Part shown: positions 43,090-52,470 of the stretch, piece by piece
Position numbering within the stretch: the first letter of the stretch is position 1
How the letters are laid out: each line of letters starts with the position of its first letter
Assembly (NCBI GenBank): GCA_036479015.1
Contig: JAZGFB010000048.1
Span: forward strand, 62,001 to 126,000
Source of the DNA: NVTR01 sp036479015
Lineage (GTDB): Bacteria; Pseudomonadota; Alphaproteobacteria; Rhodobacterales; Rhodobacteraceae
Direction: 5' to 3'
Length of the DNA: 64,000 nucleotides
Notes under the pieces: generated by a model
What the model saw: only the letters and a program-made list of their open reading frames with translations
The model's database searches: none
Told to the model about the DNA's origin: nothing
Program-made: the position numbers and the translations under genes

Positions 43090-44727
43090 ATGGCAATCAC
43101 CTCAGCAAACCAGCTGGAACTTTTGCAAACAGCCGAGGCTGTCGCGCGCGAAAAAATGATCGACCCGGTGTTGGTTATTGAAGCGATGGAAGAAAGCCTG
43201 TCACGCGCTGCCAAGTCGCGTTACGGCGCTGAAATGGACATTCGCGTGGTGATTGACCGTAAAACCGGGCGGGCCACATTTACCCGTGTGCGCACGGTTG
43301 TAAAAGCCGATGAACTGGAAAATTACCAAGCGGAATTCACCGTTGAGGACGCCAAGCAATATATGGATGACCCAAGTGTCGGCGATGTTTTCAGCGAAGA
43401 AGTCCCGCCTGTTGAAATGGGTCGGATCGCCGCCCAAGCCGCAAAGCAGGTGATCTTGCAGAAAATTCGCGAAGCTGAACGGGATCGCCAGTTCGAAGAA
43501 TTCGAAGATCGCGCCGGTACAATCATTAACGGCCTGGTCAAGCGCGAAGAGTATGGCAATGTCATTGTTGACGTTGGCACCGGCGAAGCCATTCTGCGGC
43601 GCAACGAAAAAATTGGCCGCGAAAGCTATCGCCCCAATGACCGTATCCGCTGTTACATCAAGGAAGTACGCCGTGAAATGCGCGGCCCGCAGATTTTCCT
43701 GTCGCGCACAGCACCAGAATTTATGGCCGAGCTGTTCAAGATGGAAGTTCCGGAAATTTACGACAATATCATTGAGATCAAAGCCGTGGCCCGTGATCCA
43801 GGCAGCCGCGCCAAAATCGCGGTGATTTCCTATGATGGTTCGATTGATCCGGTCGGTGCCTGTGTCGGTATGCGCGGCAGCCGGGTTCAGGCTGTGGTGA
43901 ACGAATTGCAGGGTGAAAAAATTGACATCATCCCCTGGAACGAAGACGCGCCAACCTTCCTTGTGAACGCATTGCAGCCTGCTGAGGTCAGCAAAGTTGT
44001 GCTGGATGAGGATGCCGGTAAAATCGAAGTGGTCGTTCCAGATGAGCAGCTTTCGCTTGCCATTGGCCGTCGCGGTCAAAACGTCCGTCTGGCCAGCCAA
44101 CTGACTGGCCTGGACATCGACATCATGACCGAGGCGGATGAATCTTCCCGACGTCAGGCCGAGTTTGAAACGCGGACCAAGCTGTTTATGGAAGCGCTTG
44201 ATGTGGACGAATTCTTTGCACAACTGCTGGTTTCTGAAGGCTTCACGTCACTTGAAGAAGTCGCCTATGTCGAAGCCGGTGAATTGCTGGTTATTGATGG
44301 TGTTGATGAAGATACCGCCAGCGAACTGCAAGCGCGTGCCAAAGACTTTATCGACGGCCAGAACAAAAAAGCCGTGGACCACGCCAAAGAACTGGGCGCC
44401 GAAGAAAGCCTGATCACCTATGACGGCCTGACCCCACAAATGGTGGAAGCGCTGGCTGAAGACGGTGTTAAAACGCTGGATGAATTTGCGTCTTGCGCTG
44501 ATTGGGAGCTGGCAGGCGGCTGGACCACCATTGCCGGCGAGCGGGTTAAGGATGACGGCATACTTGAAAAGTTTGATATGAGCCTTGAGGAGGCTCAGGT
44601 GCTTGTCATGACTGCGCGTATTCAATTGGGCTGGGTCGATCCTGCTGATTTGGCATCAGAAGATGGCGAAGATGGTGAAGCCGAAAGCTCAGATGATGCG
44701 GACATTACCGAAGGGGCTGAGGCCTAG
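43090..44727 (+). CDS. nusA: Transcription termination/antitermination factor NusA
   Basis: A 545-aa RNA-polymerase-binding factor: an N-terminal domain (about 1-125), S1 domain (about 135-200, VDVGTGEAILRRNEKIGRESY), two KH domains (SRAKIAVISYDGSIDPVGACVGMRGSRV and VVVPDEQLSLAIGRRGQNV) and C-terminal acidic repeats of the alphaproteobacterial type (TxDGLTPQMVEALAEDGVKTLDEFA). It ends in an acidic tail. AGGAGG lies 9 nt before the ATG, within the rimP 3' end. It modulates pausing and termination. Confidence 0.97.
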   Translation: MAITSANQLELLQTAEAVAREKMIDPVLVIEAMEESLSRAAKSRYGAEMDIRVVIDRKTGRATFTRVRTVVKADELENYQAEFTVEDAKQYMDDPSVGDVFSEEVPPVEMGRIAAQAAKQVILQKIREAERDRQFEEFEDRAGTIINGLVKREEYGNVIVDVGTGEAILRRNEKIGRESYRPNDRIRCYIKEVRREMRGPQIFLSRTAPEFMAELFKMEVPEIYDNIIEIKAVARDPGSRAKIAVISYDGSIDPVGACVGMRGSRVQAVVNELQGEKIDIIPWNEDAPTFLVNALQPAEVSKVVLDEDAGKIEVVVPDEQLSLAIGRRGQNVRLASQLTGLDIDIMTEADESSRRQAEFETRTKLFMEALDVDEFFAQLLVSEGFTSLEEVAYVEAGELLVIDGVDEDTASELQARAKDFIDGQNKKAVDHAKELGAEESLITYDGLTPQMVEALAEDGVKTLDEFASCADWELAGGWTTIAGERVKDDGILEKFDMSLEEAQVLVMTARIQLGWVDPADLASEDGEDGEAESSDDADITEGAEA

Positions 44728-44746
44728 TTGGCCTCAGTTACTGCGC

Positions 44747-45376
44747 ATGACACGTGGCGGTCGACATAAACACCGGGATGACCCCGAGCGCAGGTGCATC
44801 GTCACCGGCGAGACGCAGCCAAAGCGGGGAATGATCCGCTTTGTCGCTGGCCCTGACGGGGCCATTGTTCCTGACGTGCTGGAAAAGCTGCCGGGGCGCG
44901 GTATTTGGGTAAGCTGCGAACGCAGTGTTTTGGAAGACGCAATTAAAAAGGGGCTATTTGCCCGGGCCGCCAGGTCTCAGGCATCTTTGCCATCTGATCT
45001 GGTGGAAGAGGTTGAAAAACAGCTGGTCCGAAGGGTCATAGATTTGGTTTCAATGTCACGTAAGACAGCATCGGCTGTTGCGGGATTTGAAAAAGTTAAA
45101 AGCTGGCTATCTGACGGTCGTGCAAAGGTATTATTGCAGGCATCAGATGGATCAGACCGGGGCAAGGGCAAACTATGGACCCCTGAAGGCGGTCGATTTT
45201 TTGGAATGTTGAGCGCATCAGAATTGGGTTTGGCATTTGGACGGGAAAGTGTGATACATGGCGCGCTTGGCGCTGGTGGACTCACGTTACGTGTTATAGA
45301 CGAGGCTACGCGACTTTCGGGCTTTCGCGAAATAGATGGCGGGAAGACCGCTGGAAAAGGTAAGACGACTAAATGA
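44747..45376 (+). CDS. YlxR (DUF448) RNA-binding protein with L7Ae-like C-domain
   Basis: A 209-aa protein. The N-terminal YlxR domain carries the conserved RRCIVTGETQPKRGMIRFV and GRGIWVSC; the C-terminal half (about 100-195) resembles an L7Ae/L30e-like fold (DLVSMSRKTASAVAGFEKVKSWLSDGRAKVLLQASDGS). Fusion of these two is usual in alphaproteobacteria. It is basic and expected to bind RNA, probably with the NusA-IF2 machinery. The start is the ATG at 44747, 19 nt after nusA; its stop overlaps infB by 4 nt. Confidence 0.9.
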   Translation: MTRGGRHKHRDDPERRCIVTGETQPKRGMIRFVAGPDGAIVPDVLEKLPGRGIWVSCERSVLEDAIKKGLFARAARSQASLPSDLVEEVEKQLVRRVIDLVSMSRKTASAVAGFEKVKSWLSDGRAKVLLQASDGSDRGKGKLWTPEGGRFFGMLSASELGLAFGRESVIHGALGAGGLTLRVIDEATRLSGFREIDGGKTAGKGKTTK

Positions 45377-47868
45377 GTGATAGTGACGGCAAAAAAACAT
45401 TGGGCCTATCTGGTGGTCCGCGCTCCAATCAGGTGAAGCAAAGCTTTAGCCATGGTCGGACCAAAAATGTTGTGGTTGAAACCAAGCGCAAACGTGTCGT
45501 GGTTCCAAAGGCGAATCCTGTACCGGAAGCACCCAAAGCCGCATCCGCTACACCTAAAAAGCTTTCGGCGTTAACGTCAAAACGCCCGGCTGGGATCTCT
45601 GATGCCGTTTTGGAACGCCGCTTAAGGGCGCTGAAAGAAGCGAAAGCCAGGGAAGTCGAAGACGCAAAAATTCGCTTGGCTGAAGAAGAAAAACGTCAGT
45701 CAGATCGCGCACGTCGTCGCGAAGAAGCCGATGCAAAAGAGCGCGAAGAAAAAGAGCGCGAAGACCGCCTGCGTCAAAAGACTGCGGACGCTGAAAGCAA
45801 AAAACGTGAAGAAGAGGCAAGTGCACTGCGGGCTGCAGAAGCCTCAGCCGCAGGGCCCGATGATGCGCCGGTTCAACGCGCAGCCGCGAAGCCGTCGACT
45901 GCACCCCGTAAAACTGACCGCGAACCGCGGCGGGAAAATAAGGGTAAAGCCGAGCGAAATGATGGTCGGCGATCCGGAAAATTAACCCTTAATCAGGCCC
46001 TGTCCGGCCGTGACGGTAACCGTCAGCGTTCAATGGCGCAAATTAAGCGCAAACAGGAACGTGCACGCCTTAAGGCGTTGGGGGGTGTCGAAGTTCACGA
46101 AAAAATCGTTCGTGATGTTCAAGTGCCAGAAACCATTGTGGTTCAAGAACTTGCAAACCGCATGGCCGAACGCGTGGTCGATGTGGTCAAGTCGCTGATG
46201 CAAAGCGGCATGATGGTGACCCAAAATCAGGTTATCGATGCCGATACTGCCGAACTGATTGTTGAAGAGTTCGGCCATAAAATTGTGCGCGTTTCAGACG
46301 CCGATGTGGAAGATGTGATCGCCACTGTGGAAGACGACGCAGCCGATCTTGTCGCGCGCCCGCCGGTCATTACGGTAATGGGTCACGTGGACCACGGCAA
46401 AACATCGCTGTTGGATGCCATTCGGAAAACCAAAGTGGTTACCGGTGAAGCCGGGGGCATTACCCAGCATATCGGCGCCTATCAGGTGACATCCGATGAT
46501 GACACTTTGATGACATTTCTGGACACGCCCGGGCATGCTGCATTTACGTCAATGCGCGCCCGCGGTGCACAGGTCACCGATATTGTAATTCTGGTTGTTG
46601 CTGCAGATGATGCGGTGATGCCCCAGACGATTGAAGCGATCCACCATGCCAAGGCAGCCAATGTGCCAATGATTGTGGCAATTAATAAGATCGATCGGCC
46701 AGCGGCAAACCCAGATAAAGTGCGTACCGATCTGTTGCAGCATGAGGTGATCGTCGAGAAAATGTCCGGCGATGTTCTGGATGTTGAAGTCTCAGCCATT
46801 GACGGCACCGGGCTTGATAAGTTGTTGGAAAATATAGCCCTGCAATCAGAGCTGTTGGACCTGAAGGCAAACCCCAATCGTTCAGCTGTCGGGGCCGTTA
46901 TCGAAGCCCAGCTTGATGTTGGCCGCGGCCCGGTTGCCACGGTTCTGGTTCAAAACGGCACATTGCGCCAGGGCGACATTTTTGTTGTTGGCCAGCAATG
47001 GGGTAAAGTGCGCGCGCTGATCAGTGACAAGGGTGACCGCATCAAACAGGCGGGTCCGTCGGTGCCAGTGGAAGTGCTTGGTCTAAACGGCACACCGGAA
47101 GCCGGTGACGTTCTGAACGTCGTCGAAACCGAGGCTCAGGCACGCGAAATCGCCGATTACCGGGCCCATGCTGCCAAGGAAAACCGTGCGGCAGTTGGCG
47201 CGGCTACGACCCTTGAACAGCTGATGGAAAAAGCCAAGTCTGATGAAGACGTCGCCGAATTGCCTATTCTGGTTAAGACCGATGTGCAGGGCTCTGCCGA
47301 AGCAATTACCCAGGCCATGGCAAAAATTGGCAATGACGAAGTTCGCGTTCGTGTGCTGCATTCCGGTGTCGGGGCGATCACAGAATCTGATGTTGGCCTG
47401 GCAGAGGCATCCGGCGCGCCGGTGTTTGGTTTTAATGTTCGGGCCAATGCAACCGCGCGAGCTGTAGCCAACCAAAAAGGTGTCGAAATACGGTACTATT
47501 CTGTGATCTATGATCTGGTTGATGACGTCAAAGCCGCGGCCTCTGGCCTGCTCTCGGCCGAAGTCCGCGAAAACTTTATCGGCTACGCCGAGATCAAAGA
47601 AGTCTTCAAAGTATCCCACATCGGCAAAATTGCCGGTTGTCTTGTTACCGAAGGTATCGCCCGCCGCTCAGCTGGCGTACGCCTGCTGCGCGACAATGTG
47701 GTGATCCACGAAGGTACTTTGAAAACGCTTAAGCGCTTCAAAGACGAAGTGTCCGAGGTTCAGTCTGGGCAGGAATGCGGGATGGCGTTTGAAAAATACG
47801 AAGACATTCGCGCGGGCGATGTGATCGAAATATTCGAACGCGAAGAAATAGAGCGCAACCTGACTTAG
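45373..47868 (+). CDS. infB: Translation initiation factor IF-2
   Basis: An 831-aa GTPase that places initiator tRNA on the 30S subunit. A long charged N-terminal extension (about residues 1-235, rich in Lys/Arg/Glu/Ala) precedes the IF-2 N-domain; G1 is GHVDHGKTSLLDAI, G3 is DTPGHAAF, G4 is NKID. The C-terminal domain II and IV end in SGQECGMAFEKYEDIRAGDVIEIFE. It closes the rimP-nusA-YlxR-infB operon and overlaps the previous gene by 4 nt. Confidence 0.97.
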   Translation: MSDSDGKKTLGLSGGPRSNQVKQSFSHGRTKNVVVETKRKRVVVPKANPVPEAPKAASATPKKLSALTSKRPAGISDAVLERRLRALKEAKAREVEDAKIRLAEEEKRQSDRARRREEADAKEREEKEREDRLRQKTADAESKKREEEASALRAAEASAAGPDDAPVQRAAAKPSTAPRKTDREPRRENKGKAERNDGRRSGKLTLNQALSGRDGNRQRSMAQIKRKQERARLKALGGVEVHEKIVRDVQVPETIVVQELANRMAERVVDVVKSLMQSGMMVTQNQVIDADTAELIVEEFGHKIVRVSDADVEDVIATVEDDAADLVARPPVITVMGHVDHGKTSLLDAIRKTKVVTGEAGGITQHIGAYQVTSDDDTLMTFLDTPGHAAFTSMRARGAQVTDIVILVVAADDAVMPQTIEAIHHAKAANVPMIVAINKIDRPAANPDKVRTDLLQHEVIVEKMSGDVLDVEVSAIDGTGLDKLLENIALQSELLDLKANPNRSAVGAVIEAQLDVGRGPVATVLVQNGTLRQGDIFVVGQQWGKVRALISDKGDRIKQAGPSVPVEVLGLNGTPEAGDVLNVVETEAQAREIADYRAHAAKENRAAVGAATTLEQLMEKAKSDEDVAELPILVKTDVQGSAEAITQAMAKIGNDEVRVRVLHSGVGAITESDVGLAEASGAPVFGFNVRANATARAVANQKGVEIRYYSVIYDLVDDVKAAASGLLSAEVRENFIGYAEIKEVFKVSHIGKIAGCLVTEGIARRSAGVRLLRDNVVIHEGTLKTLKRFKDEVSEVQSGQECGMAFEKYEDIRAGDVIEIFEREEIERNLT

Positions 47869-47933
47869 GGTCGTGCTCGATTAATCCAGCACCCGCTGGT
47901 TTCGTTCGAATAAATGGATAACAGTCTTCCTGG

Positions 47934-48074
47934 TCAGGCGGCCATTTCAGCCGCGACCGGCATGCCTTGGAATTGGCGTTTGCCAACCCGGACGACCATT
48001 TGGCCATCTGCAAGGTTGCGTACAAATGTGCCTTGCACATAGACACAGCTTCCAATGAGTATCGTTTTGAGCAT
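47934..48074 (-). CDS. Conserved-looking 46-aa small protein
   Basis: A 46-codon gene convergent with infB. It encodes MLKTILIGSCVYVQGTF, then VRNLADGQMVVRVGKRQF and ends MPVAAEMAA; GGGGGA lies 9 nt before the ATG. The pattern of short beta strands with VQGTFVRxLADGxxxVRVGxxxFxGxPV looks like a compact beta-barrel-like peptide, and I recall similar unannotated proteins in roseobacters. No function is known to me. It is short and could be spurious, but the ribosome site and low-complexity-free sequence favour a real gene. Confidence 0.6.
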   Translation of the reverse strand: MLKTILIGSCVYVQGTFVRNLADGQMVVRVGKRQFQGMPVAAEMAA

Positions 48075-48398
48075 TGAACTTTATCCCCCAAAGTTCTGTT
48101 GTTTTCAACCTACAAGGAAACCGCCCCCATTTACCATAAATTTTGTTAATTATTTGTGAATTTGGCATAACTTTGCTCAAAAAGTGAAGATCAGAGTGGT
48201 TTTCTTAAATTATCCACAGCTGAGGTGCATCTTAGCCATTACGCAAGATCCAGATAAAGTTTCCTGATCTAAGAAAACAAGACAGGGGTGCGGTTTTGGG
48301 CGCGTGGTTACTTCTCGGCCACGTCAGGTAACGTGACTTACGACATCATAGTTCAGTATCTAAATATGCACTCCAAACGCAAATCTACCGGTAGCCCA
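48075..48398. other. AT-rich intergenic region with a DnaA box
   Basis: About 320 nt upstream of the 46-aa gene and downstream of the HlyD-like gene. It contains one exact DnaA box (TTATCCACA, 48210-48218) and an inverted pair GTTTTCTTA (48199-48207) / TAAGAAAAC (48270-48278). No gene is evident; the promoter of the small gene must be here. Confidence 0.4.
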
Positions 48399-49610
48399 TC
48401 AGTTCTTTGCACCGTTAGAAACAACCTGTTTGACCACGTCCAATATTGCAGCCCCGGCAATAAGATCATTTTGCGAGATGCGAATAGCCGAAACTGTGTT
48501 GCGCCCATAAAGCGCAATGCCGTTTACAGGATCTGCCAGGCGCAAAATACTTTCTTCCTCAAGCTTGATGAATAAATTTATTTTGTCCCCATCGGCGTCA
48601 GATAAGTTGCTGACTGTGCCGTGATAAGGTGTGGGGAAGCGCACAGACCCAAGTAAGTGAATTTCAATTTTACTGCCAAGCGGTATCTTTTGGGCATCGG
48701 CAATGGGCACGTTAAAATCGGCCACATAAATGGCAGATTTTTCGGGAATTACCTCAATTATTTCAACTCCGTAATTCAAATTCACGGCTGTGTCTACGGA
48801 TCTGATCCGGTTAATCGTGCCGTTTCTCAACACATGAATTCGCGGCCGCCTGATGTGACTTCTTAGCTGAGAAATGCCATATGTGAGCTGCAGAATACTT
48901 TCAGATACTTGTTCTGTTTCACTGTGAATAGCTTGGTTCCTGGTCAATATCGCTGTCGCTATTTGGCGTTCAATATCCAGAACTTTGGTACTTATTCGAT
49001 TGCGCGCCAGACTAAGCGCCAAGGCCCGCTCCGCCTGAACTGTATCTGCGGCGCGATCATTTAACGTAAACAGCCCAATAAAATGGGTCAGAATTTTACC
49101 TTCCTCAAGCAATATTTGCCGTTGGTCCGTAAGTATTTGTAACTTGATAGCATGCTCTTCCAGCAGCAATCGGCATTTTGCATCTATTTGTGCAGCAGTA
49201 TCACCATCCAAGTCATTGGTTTCGCTGGGGATTGTTTTTTCTGATAGGCAATAAAGCAATCGAGTTTGTGCTAATATTTTCTGGGCGTAGGTTTGTGTTA
49301 AGGCTTCCATTACCTCAACATTTAGCGTCGCCACAACTTGCCCAGAAACCACGGCATCTCCGAAATCGACCAGTATTTGATCCAAAGAAGCATATGCAGG
49401 TAATTGAATAGACAGTGGTTCCTGACTGGGTCGTAAAGTACCCAGATAGGTCTTGTGGGTCGGGTAACTGAGTTGGAACAAAACCAGCACTAAACCTGCG
49501 CCGGTCACAAACATCACACTGACAGTGATAACCAGCCAGATAAACCTGGATAACCTGACCGGAGCGCGCGCCAGCGATGTATAGCTGTTTTCAGCTCTCT
49601 GATTTGACAT
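48399..49610 (-). CDS. HlyD-like periplasmic adaptor protein
   Basis: A 403-aa protein with one N-terminal transmembrane helix (about residues 24-46), then a biotinyl-lipoyl-like strand pair (SLDQILVDFGDAVVSGQVVATLN), a long helical hairpin (about 95-245) and a beta-barrel region after residue 255. This is the layout of membrane fusion proteins of type I secretion and efflux systems. Its start at 49610 overlaps the ABC gene by 20 nt, so both proteins are made together. No TolC-type outer-membrane gene is near, and the usual sequence motifs of HlyD itself are weak, so it is a distant family member. Confidence 0.8.
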   Translation of the reverse strand: MSNQRAENSYTSLARAPVRLSRFIWLVITVSVMFVTGAGLVLVLFQLSYPTHKTYLGTLRPSQEPLSIQLPAYASLDQILVDFGDAVVSGQVVATLNVEVMEALTQTYAQKILAQTRLLYCLSEKTIPSETNDLDGDTAAQIDAKCRLLLEEHAIKLQILTDQRQILLEEGKILTHFIGLFTLNDRAADTVQAERALALSLARNRISTKVLDIERQIATAILTRNQAIHSETEQVSESILQLTYGISQLRSHIRRPRIHVLRNGTINRIRSVDTAVNLNYGVEIIEVIPEKSAIYVADFNVPIADAQKIPLGSKIEIHLLGSVRFPTPYHGTVSNLSDADGDKINLFIKLEEESILRLADPVNGIALYGRNTVSAIRISQNDLIAGAAILDVVKQVVSNGAKN

Positions 49611-51567
49611 TTTGATCTCTGACGTGTGACGGTTCTTCACGCAAATCAAGTGTTTCAATTTTCACCAAAAGCCTGCGCCGTTCCAGCTCTGCGCTAGCTT
49701 CGACGTCCATACTTTTGGAAATGATAGAAGCCAGCGGGCTTAGGCGGGAAGTTGTGTCAGGCTCCTTAGCCGCTTGCTGGGCTTTATCCAGTTGGGCAGC
49801 TCCAATTGGGGCATCCGAATCTTGTAAGCTCAGCAAGCAATAACCAACGAAATGTTTGAACTCAAATATCACTGATTGTTGCGCCAATGAATTCATCGAC
49901 TGGCAGGAAAAGGTTAGCATTTCAGACGCTATATGGCACACTTTTCGACGGTTAATTTCATCCCCTGGACGCTTGAACTGGGCTCGTATCCAAGTTTCCA
50001 GATTGTCATCAATATCAAGATTGCGCACTCCGACAAAACGCGCCCAGCCCGCAGCCTGGCGACCACGAACATCGCTGGCATCCCCCTTGTCGATAATTCT
50101 ACCATCTTGAATAACAATAAGCGTATCACACCCCTCAAGCAGCGCCCGGTTATCTGTGGCCAGCATAATTGCGCGGCCATGACGGGCCTCTTGCTGCAAT
50201 CGCTGCAACAACGCCGCGATTTGCTTCTCTGGCAAGCCATCTTCGGGGCGATCAAATAGGTAGGCGTTGGGCGACATGAGAAATGCGCGCGAGAATGCGA
50301 GCATTCGTTTTTGCATCCCGGGCAACGTCGTGGCATCCGTACACTCACAAATTTCTGATACAAGTTCTGATGAAAACACCATTTTCTCAAGAATATGGCG
50401 GCCCTGTTCCAGAGATGCACCATCGCGGAAACATGCAAGATTGTTGGCCCCGGACGTCGGAAGCAGGATCGGCGTTTCTGGCAGCAAAACTGCTGGCACA
50501 TTGTGATCGCGGCCATGCCGGAGCCATAGATCTTGGTTGTTGCCTCGGACACTGCCGCGAACCCGTAAGCCTTGCAGAGCAAAAGGATCAACTAATGCCT
50601 GAAAAAGCAGGCTTTTCCCCGCGCCGCTATCACCAATAATACCGGTGATAGACCCCGGTGGAATTTGGAAACTTATCTCTGATAATAGCAGTTTTCCCGA
50701 ATTCGAGAAAACAGTAAGGTCATCCACTTTCAATCCGGTTTGATCGCCGTCAAATTCTATATCATTAATGGGTTCAACGGATGTCTCTGCCAATTCTAAT
50801 AGTGGCGGAGTTTCAGTAATATGTCGGACATATCTAAGAATTGCATCTGTGGACCATAAGGATAACAGGGCAACCGCTGCCACTGCTGGGCTGGCCAAAA
50901 CACCTTCTGCCGCCAGCCAGCTGGCCACTCCGAATGCGCTGACCCCGGCAAAACCTGTCATAGCCATTTGCATTGGCCCTGATAGGGCGTGTTCAGGTGC
51001 ATGCATTGTTGCCAGCGCATATCCGGTTTTATCCCGCCCAGACAGAACCGAAGCTGCTTCGGAAGAGACAAAGTCCCACATTGGTTCAATACGTTTAAGC
51101 TTTTTCAAAAACACCAAGCCAAGGGCGCCCAATAGAACGCCGCTTATCGCCCCGGTGCCGGCCAACGGATGCAATATTTCTATTGATACAACAACCATCA
51201 CGGCGGCGACGGCTTTTGCCCTGGCAGCGTTAACTTTGCGCAAATGGCGATAGCCTGCCAACGCTTTTGCATGGGCATATTCAAATAACAGGATGCCAAA
51301 CATCGGGACGACCCCGACCATTACCAACAACGGCGCAAGGTTACTTTCTTCGTCTTGCACGACTAAAGATTGGAAAAATATCGAAAATACGGCAATGCTT
51401 GCCAGGCAAAAGAAAACACCAACTGAAAATATATTACCAAGCCATAAAGCCCAGCCCGGGGCACTGCGATCCAAGATGCTGATCTCAACTGTTTTTGGCA
51501 TAGGGTCCAGCAATTCATCAACGCCTTGCGTTTTTGAAGGGGCAGTATTGGGGTCTGAATTTTGCAT
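49591..51567 (-). CDS. ABC-transporter-like protein with degenerate ATPase site
   Basis: A 658-aa fusion: about five to six hydrophobic helices (residues 40-245), a nucleotide-binding domain (about 278-512) and a C-terminal extension of about 145 residues with no recognised domain. Walker A is intact (GDSGAGKS, 312-319). Other sites are altered: Q-loop LPETP, signature LPGMQKR instead of LSGGQ, Walker B LFDRP with Arg for the catalytic Glu, and the H-loop reads ATDN with no His. ATP binding may remain, but hydrolysis is doubtful. It is translationally coupled to the HlyD-like gene, and an OmpA-domain gene lies upstream. Confidence 0.85.
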   Translation of the reverse strand: MQNSDPNTAPSKTQGVDELLDPMPKTVEISILDRSAPGWALWLGNIFSVGVFFCLASIAVFSIFFQSLVVQDEESNLAPLLVMVGVVPMFGILLFEYAHAKALAGYRHLRKVNAARAKAVAAVMVVVSIEILHPLAGTGAISGVLLGALGLVFLKKLKRIEPMWDFVSSEAASVLSGRDKTGYALATMHAPEHALSGPMQMAMTGFAGVSAFGVASWLAAEGVLASPAVAAVALLSLWSTDAILRYVRHITETPPLLELAETSVEPINDIEFDGDQTGLKVDDLTVFSNSGKLLLSEISFQIPPGSITGIIGDSGAGKSLLFQALVDPFALQGLRVRGSVRGNNQDLWLRHGRDHNVPAVLLPETPILLPTSGANNLACFRDGASLEQGRHILEKMVFSSELVSEICECTDATTLPGMQKRMLAFSRAFLMSPNAYLFDRPEDGLPEKQIAALLQRLQQEARHGRAIMLATDNRALLEGCDTLIVIQDGRIIDKGDASDVRGRQAAGWARFVGVRNLDIDDNLETWIRAQFKRPGDEINRRKVCHIASEMLTFSCQSMNSLAQQSVIFEFKHFVGYCLLSLQDSDAPIGAAQLDKAQQAAKEPDTTSRLSPLASIISKSMDVEASAELERRRLLVKIETLDLREEPSHVRDQNVKSES

Positions 51568-51729
51568 GGGCGTTCACCAAGTTGCTAAATTTCCCCAACG
51601 CTATCAGCACTGTATTAAAGAAGCGTAGCCAGATGACTGAAAAACCTATTTCCAATAGCCAGCTGTGACCGGCAGTTTCAGATTGTGATGGATTGTGGGG
51701 GGGCGACTTGCAGGCGTTGAAAATCGGGT

Positions 51730-52251
51730 TTAAAGGCAGGATTTCAGCAATATGCTGACCCGTTTTTGAACATCGTTATTGGGTGAAAAATTTGTTAGCA
51801 AATCCTCTTCGCCATGCGAAATAACGCTGTCAATGCGTTCCGGTGAATCAAGCAAAAACCCAAGAAAGACGGAAACAGACCGCGCCCGTTCTAACCCGAT
51901 TTTTTTATTGCTACGCGGGTCCCCGGAAGCGCTGGAATGGCCGATCAACTGAACACAGGTATGTGCCAGCGCAGCCGTTTGCAAAACGCCTGCCAAGGCT
52001 TCAAGTTGCTGCCCGGAAGTTGCGTCTATCCGCTTACTGCCAGTCAGGAAGAAAATGTTACTTTCTTTTTGTTCATCGGTTAAAATGCCAAAAGGTGCCG
52101 TGACCTGGCCTGCTTGAACAGCGTTGCAGATTTGCGGCACAAAACCATATTCAGACTGAATTTTCTGACATTCTAAATTTGACAAAGCCGTGGCCGCATT
52201 GGGAAACCCAAGGGAGACCATACAGCAAATACAAATGCTTAAGATTCTCAT
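51730..52251 (-). CDS. OmpA-domain periplasmic protein
   Basis: A 173-aa protein with a signal peptide (MRILSICICCMVSLGFPNAATA) and a C-terminal OmpA/MotB peptidoglycan-binding-type domain: IFFLTGSKRIDATSGQQLEALAGVL, VQLIGHSSASGD and NKKIGLERARSVSVFL, with the closing VQKRVSILL. The conserved Asp and Arg that bind diaminopimelate fit these positions. It lies 162 nt upstream of the ABC gene on the same strand and may tether the adaptor complex to the cell wall. The start was moved to the second Met to keep the signal peptide. Confidence 0.8.
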   Translation of the reverse strand: MRILSICICCMVSLGFPNAATALSNLECQKIQSEYGFVPQICNAVQAGQVTAPFGILTDEQKESNIFFLTGSKRIDATSGQQLEALAGVLQTAALAHTCVQLIGHSSASGDPRSNKKIGLERARSVSVFLGFLLDSPERIDSVISHGEEDLLTNFSPNNDVQKRVSILLKSCL

Positions 52252-52470
52252 ATATTCAGTCCTTTCTTGGGCGTTAGTAAAATCAATCACCTAATTTACT
52301 GTGAACATCTTGGTTTTTAGGGCTGCTACGGTTTCAAGCCCTGGCTGCCAGAGCGCCTATTGAAATGTTAGGCATCCCAAACCAGCGCCCTAAAAAGCCA
52401 GGCCATGACCCATACTGCAGCGGGCATAATAAACTGATAAAACCTTAGCCAATAAGCACCGCGCCGGGGG

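Noticed and set aside
43201..44223. 340-codon minus-strand frame within nusA
   Set aside because: Antisense shadow of nusA with no domain pattern and no ribosome site that I can see.
45600..45900. Repetitive GAAGAA/CGCGAAGAA sequence in infB
   Set aside because: It encodes the charged N-terminal extension usual in IF-2.
48199..48278. Possible replication origin (AT-rich, one DnaA box, inverted repeat)
   Set aside because: Only a single box is present; an origin should have several clustered boxes and an unwinding element.
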